From the NCBI GenBank assembly GCA_035939615.1, contig DASZFP010000130.1, positions 1-16,318 on the forward strand: a stretch of 16,318 bases of DNA, read 5' to 3'. Shown one piece after another: positions 13,519 to 16,318 of this stretch. The translations under genes were made by a program, and so were the position numbers. Position 1 is the first letter of the stretch; each line of letters begins with the position of its first letter. This DNA is from VBCK01 sp035939615 (GTDB lineage Bacteria > Pseudomonadota > Gammaproteobacteria > Burkholderiales > Burkholderiaceae_F). The notes under the pieces are model-generated. The model saw only the letters and a program-made list of their open reading frames with translations, ran no database searches and had not been told where the DNA came from.

Positions 13519-16318
13519 TCAATCGCAAACGTGCAACGCCAGCAACCGTGCAACGTGCAGGGCTTCTCGATGCGCGCCGTGCGCGATCTGTTGGCGGCAG
13601 CTGGTGCCGTCCGCGACAATGATGGCCTCGGGGTGATTGCGCACAGCCGGCAACAGGTTGGTCTCGGCCATCCGCATCGACACCTCGTAGTGGCCGGCTT
13701 CATAGCCGAAGCTTCCGGCCATGCCACAGCACGAGCTTTCGATCAGCTCAGGGTTGGCGTTGGGGATCAGGCGCACTACTTCGAGGATGGGTTTGACCGC
13801 GTCGAAGGCTTTCTGGTGACAGTGACCGTGAATCAGGAAAGGTTTTTCCGCGGCCTTGAATTCGAGCTCAAAACGGCCGGCGTTGACTTCCCGCGCGATG
13901 AACTCTTCCAGCAGCAACGCATGAGCGCCGACCGTGCGAGCGCCCTCACCCAACCCCATCGCCAACGCCTCGTCGCGCAGCGTCAGCAGGCACGACGGCT
14001 CCAGCCCGACCATGGCGATGCCCGCGTTGACCAGGGGCAGCAGCTCGTCGATCAACTGACCTGCGCTCGCCCTGGCCGCTTCGACCATCCCGACCGACAG
14101 AAAAGTGCGGCCGCAGCAAAAATGCGCACCGCGCCGGCGCGGGGTGTGCACTGTGTAGCCGGCCGCTTTGAGCACCCGGGCTGCGGCCAGCGCATTTTCT
14201 GTCTCGAAGGCGCCGTTGAAGGTGTCGACGAACAGCACAGCCGCTTTGCCGCCGGTGCGCGCGATGGCGATTGTCTCCTCGCGGCTGGCGAACAGCGCGC
14301 GGTCGGATGATCGCCAGAACGTGTCGTTTCGCCAGCGCGGAAGCGGACGGCGCCTTGACAGGTCGAGCGCCTTCTCGCTGAGCCAGGCGGCGCCGGGCAA
14401 CCGGTCGCGAAGGTTCAACAGCCACGCGGCACGGCCGGCCAGATGCGCGTAGTGCGGCAGTGTCCCGATCAGGCGGTCCTTCAGCGTGTGACCGTGACGC
14501 GCCTTGTAATGCGCGAGAAACTCCACCTTCATCCTGGCCATGTCGACCCCGGTCGGGCACTCGCGCCGGCAGCCCTTGCAGCTCACGCACAGGTCCATCG
14601 TTTGATACAGGTCCTGGCTCGTGAAGGCGTCCGGGCCGAGCTGGCCGGACAGCGCCAGGCGCAGCGAGTTGGCCCGCCCGCGCGTCAGATGCTGCTCGTC
14701 GCGGGTGACGCGAAAACTGGGGCACATCGTGCCGGCGTCGAACTTGCGGCAATGACCGTTGTTGTTGCACATTTCAACGGCCTTGGCGAATCCGGCCGTC
14801 GTATCCCCGCCCGTGCCCGGCGGCGTCGTGCGCTCGGTCAGCGGGTCGTTCTGCACGTTCCATGCCGACCAGTCCAGTGCGGGAGTCAGCGCGATGGTCC
14901 GGTACGGCTGCGGCGCGCTGGACGGTGGGAAGCGGAACAGCGACTCGTCGTCCATCTTCGGCGGGTCGACGATCTTGCCCGGGTTAAAAAGGCCGATCGG
15001 GTCGAGCTCGCGCTTGATGCAGCGGAAGGCCTCGGCGATGGCCGGGCCGAACTGCCATTCGATCCACTCGCCGCGGCACAGCCCGTCGCCGTGCTCGCCG
15101 CTGTAGGCGCCCTTGTACTTGCGCACCAGCTCGGCCGCCTCCTCGGCGATCGCCCGCATCCTGGCGGCGCCGCCCTCGGGGCCGCCGCGCCGCATGTCCA
15201 GGATCGGCCGCACGTGCAACGTTCCGACCGACGCATGCGCGTACCAGGTTCCATGGGTGCCGTGGCGGGCGAACACTTCCGTCAACGCGTCGGTGTAGCT
15301 CGCCAGATGCTGCAGCGGCACGGCGCAGTCCTCGATGAAGCTCACCGGCTTGCCGTCGCCTTTCAGGCTCATCATGATGTTCAGGCCGGCCTTGCGCACT
15401 TCCCATAGATCGCGCTGCGGCGCATCGTCCGGCATCTTGACCACGCTGCCGGGCAGCCCCAGCTCGTCCATGACATCCACCAGGTCGGCCAGCCGGAGCA
15501 GCAGCGCTTCTTTGTCGTTGCCCGAGAACTCCACCAGCAGCACCGCCGCCGGTTCGCCGATCAGCGCGGATTCGATCGTGGGGCGGAATACGGGGTTGGC
15601 CCGGCTCAACTCGATCATCGTGCGATCGACCAGCTCCACCGCGGTCGGCCCCAGCTCGACCAGGTGCTGGGCCGCGTCCATCGCGGCGTGAAAGGTCGGG
15701 AAGTTCACCACGCCCAGCACCTTGGCGCGCGGCAGCTCCTGCAGCCTCAGGGTCAGGGACTTCGTGACCGCGAGCGTGCCTTCGGAGCCGACCAGCAGGT
15801 GCGCGAGGTTCACGCTGCCGTCGTCGGTGTACGGCCGCTCGCTGCGATTGTGGAAGATGTCCAGGTTGTAGCCGGCCACGCGGCGCAGCACCGTGGGCCA
15901 GCGCTCCTCGATGTCCGCCTGCTGCCGCGCGGCCAGGTCCCGCACGAACTCGGCGATCCGTGCCGCGCGGCCGACCAGGCCTGAGACCGGACCGAAATCG
16001 AGGAGCGAGCCATCCGACAGCCACGCGCTCGCGCCCAGCACGTTGTGAACCATGTTGCCATAGGCGATCGAGCGCGAGCCGCACGAATTGTTGCCCGCCA
16101 TGCCGCCCAGGGTCGCCTGCGCGCCGGTGGACACGTCCACCGCAAACCACAAGCCGTGCGGCTTCAGCAGCGCATTCAGGTGATCCAGCACCAGGCCCGG
16201 CTCGACGGTCGCGGTGCGCGCCTCGAGGTCGAGCGCGAGCACCTGGCGCAGATACTTGGTGCTGTCGATCACCAGCGCGGCGCCGGTGGCCTGCCCGCAC
16301 TGGCTGGTGCCGGCGCCG
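13519..16318 (-). CDS. FAD-linked plus Fe-S 2-hydroxyacid dehydrogenase fusion (partial, N-terminus cut)
   Basis: The reading frame is open to the right edge, where the FAD loop GAGTSQCGQATGAALVIDST is entered, so only the first residues are missing. Order of parts: a FAD-binding domain (GGMAGNNSCGSRSIAYGNMV, LVGSEGTLAV), a FAD-oxidase C-terminal domain (GEHGDG), then a 4Fe-4S ferredoxin-like pair (CNNNGHC with CPSF near 14700-14775, and CVSCKGCRRECPTG near 14557-14600). Last come two CCG domains (HFCCGRTF, and SSCCGMAGSFGYEAGHYE). This is the one-piece GlcD-GlcF arrangement of D-lactate or D-2-hydroxyglutarate dehydrogenases (YdiJ-like), passing electrons from a 2-hydroxyacid to the respiratory chain at the inner membrane. 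The substrate cannot be told from sequence. Confidence 0.9.
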   Translation of the reverse strand, partial: GAGTSQCGQATGAALVIDSTKYLRQVLALDLEARTATVEPGLVLDHLNALLKPHGLWFAVDVSTGAQATLGGMAGNNSCGSRSIAYGNMVHNVLGASAWLSDGSLLDFGPVSGLVGRAARIAEFVRDLAARQQADIEERWPTVLRRVAGYNLDIFHNRSERPYTDDGSVNLAHLLVGSEGTLAVTKSLTLRLQELPRAKVLGVVNFPTFHAAMDAAQHLVELGPTAVELVDRTMIELSRANPVFRPTIESALIGEPAAVLLVEFSGNDKEALLLRLADLVDVMDELGLPGSVVKMPDDAPQRDLWEVRKAGLNIMMSLKGDGKPVSFIEDCAVPLQHLASYTDALTEVFARHGTHGTWYAHASVGTLHVRPILDMRRGGPEGGAARMRAIAEEAAELVRKYKGAYSGEHGDGLCRGEWIEWQFGPAIAEAFRCIKRELDPIGLFNPGKIVDPPKMDDESLFRFPPSSAPQPYRTIALTPALDWSAWNVQNDPLTERTTPPGTGGDTTAGFAKAVEMCNNNGHCRKFDAGTMCPSFRVTRDEQHLTRGRANSLRLALSGQLGPDAFTSQDLYQTMDLCVSCKGCRRECPTGVDMARMKVEFLAHYKARHGHTLKDRLIGTLPHYAHLAGRAAWLLNLRDRLPGAAWLSEKALDLSRRRPLPRWRNDTFWRSSDRALFASREETIAIARTGGKAAVLFVDTFNGAFETENALAAARVLKAAGYTVHTPRRRGAHFCCGRTFLSVGMVEAARASAGQLIDELLPLVNAGIAMVGLEPSCLLTLRDEALAMGLGEGARTVGAHALLLEEFIAREVNAGRFELEFKAAEKPFLIHGHCHQKAFDAVKPILEVVRLIPNANPELIESSCCGMAGSFGYEAGHYEVSMRMAETNLLPAVRNHPEAIIVADGTSCRQQIAHGAHREALHVARLLALHVCD

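Noticed and set aside
14984..16300. Long open frame overlapping the dehydrogenase in another frame of the same strand
   Set aside because: Arg/Gly/Ala-rich shadow of a gene with clear FAD and Fe-S motifs.
1..16318. Mobile element, CRISPR array, tRNA or rRNA
   Set aside because: No transposase or integrase coding, no regularly spaced repeats, and no tRNA or rRNA sequence recognised by eye; the only repeats are short regulatory ones and the 66-bp palindromic element.

Overview
The window is GC-rich Gram-negative DNA, best explained as a betaproteobacterium of the Burkholderiales type. It carries two 16-strand general-porin homologues of the Burkholderia/Neisseria class, both with signal peptides and a C-terminal Phe. 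It also has a CysB regulator and an Azotobacter ModA2-type binding protein. I see no transposase, integrase, phage gene, tRNA, rRNA or CRISPR array. It reads as ordinary chromosome rich in transporters and regulators.

Layout. At 1-400 on the minus strand lie a small DUF2630 protein and, 7 nt downstream, the N-terminus of a thioredoxin reductase with a cyclic-nucleotide-binding-like domain, cut by the window edge. At 591-3037 a CysB regulator (minus) is divergent from porin 1 (plus), separated by an AT-rich control region. At 3179-6209 are a VOC protein, a convergent AraC-GyrI regulator, and a divergent VOC plus ChaA-type cation/H+ antiporter pair that overlap. At 6443-7336 is a second AraC regulator. 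At 7349-10474 on the minus strand is porin 2 - modE - modA, preceded by a clear ModE operator (Mo-box) and with a branched palindromic element between porin 2 and modE. At 10631-11581 is a membrane-anchored alpha/beta hydrolase, divergent from porin 2. At 11594-13441 (minus) is a secreted amidase-signature hydrolase. At 13519-16318 (minus) is a large FAD plus Fe-S 2-hydroxyacid dehydrogenase fusion, cut at its N-terminus by the window edge.

The most notable reading is that an outer-membrane porin belongs to the molybdate regulon. Porin 2 has a Mo-box 23 nt upstream of its start and heads a unit with modE and modA, while no modB or modC is present. A paralogous porin (porin 1) in the same window sits next to CysB, a sensor of sulfate-pathway signals that keeps all the sulfate-ligand residues I remember. 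Two related porins, each next to a different tetrahedral-oxyanion sensor, suggest a porin subfamily devoted to oxyanion entry. That step is inference and can be tested.

Smaller signals are a strong internal ribosome site that could release the GyrI domain of the AraC-GyrI protein as a separate product, 14-bp tandem repeats in the AraC-GyrI/VOC divergent promoter, and an odd start region for porin 1.
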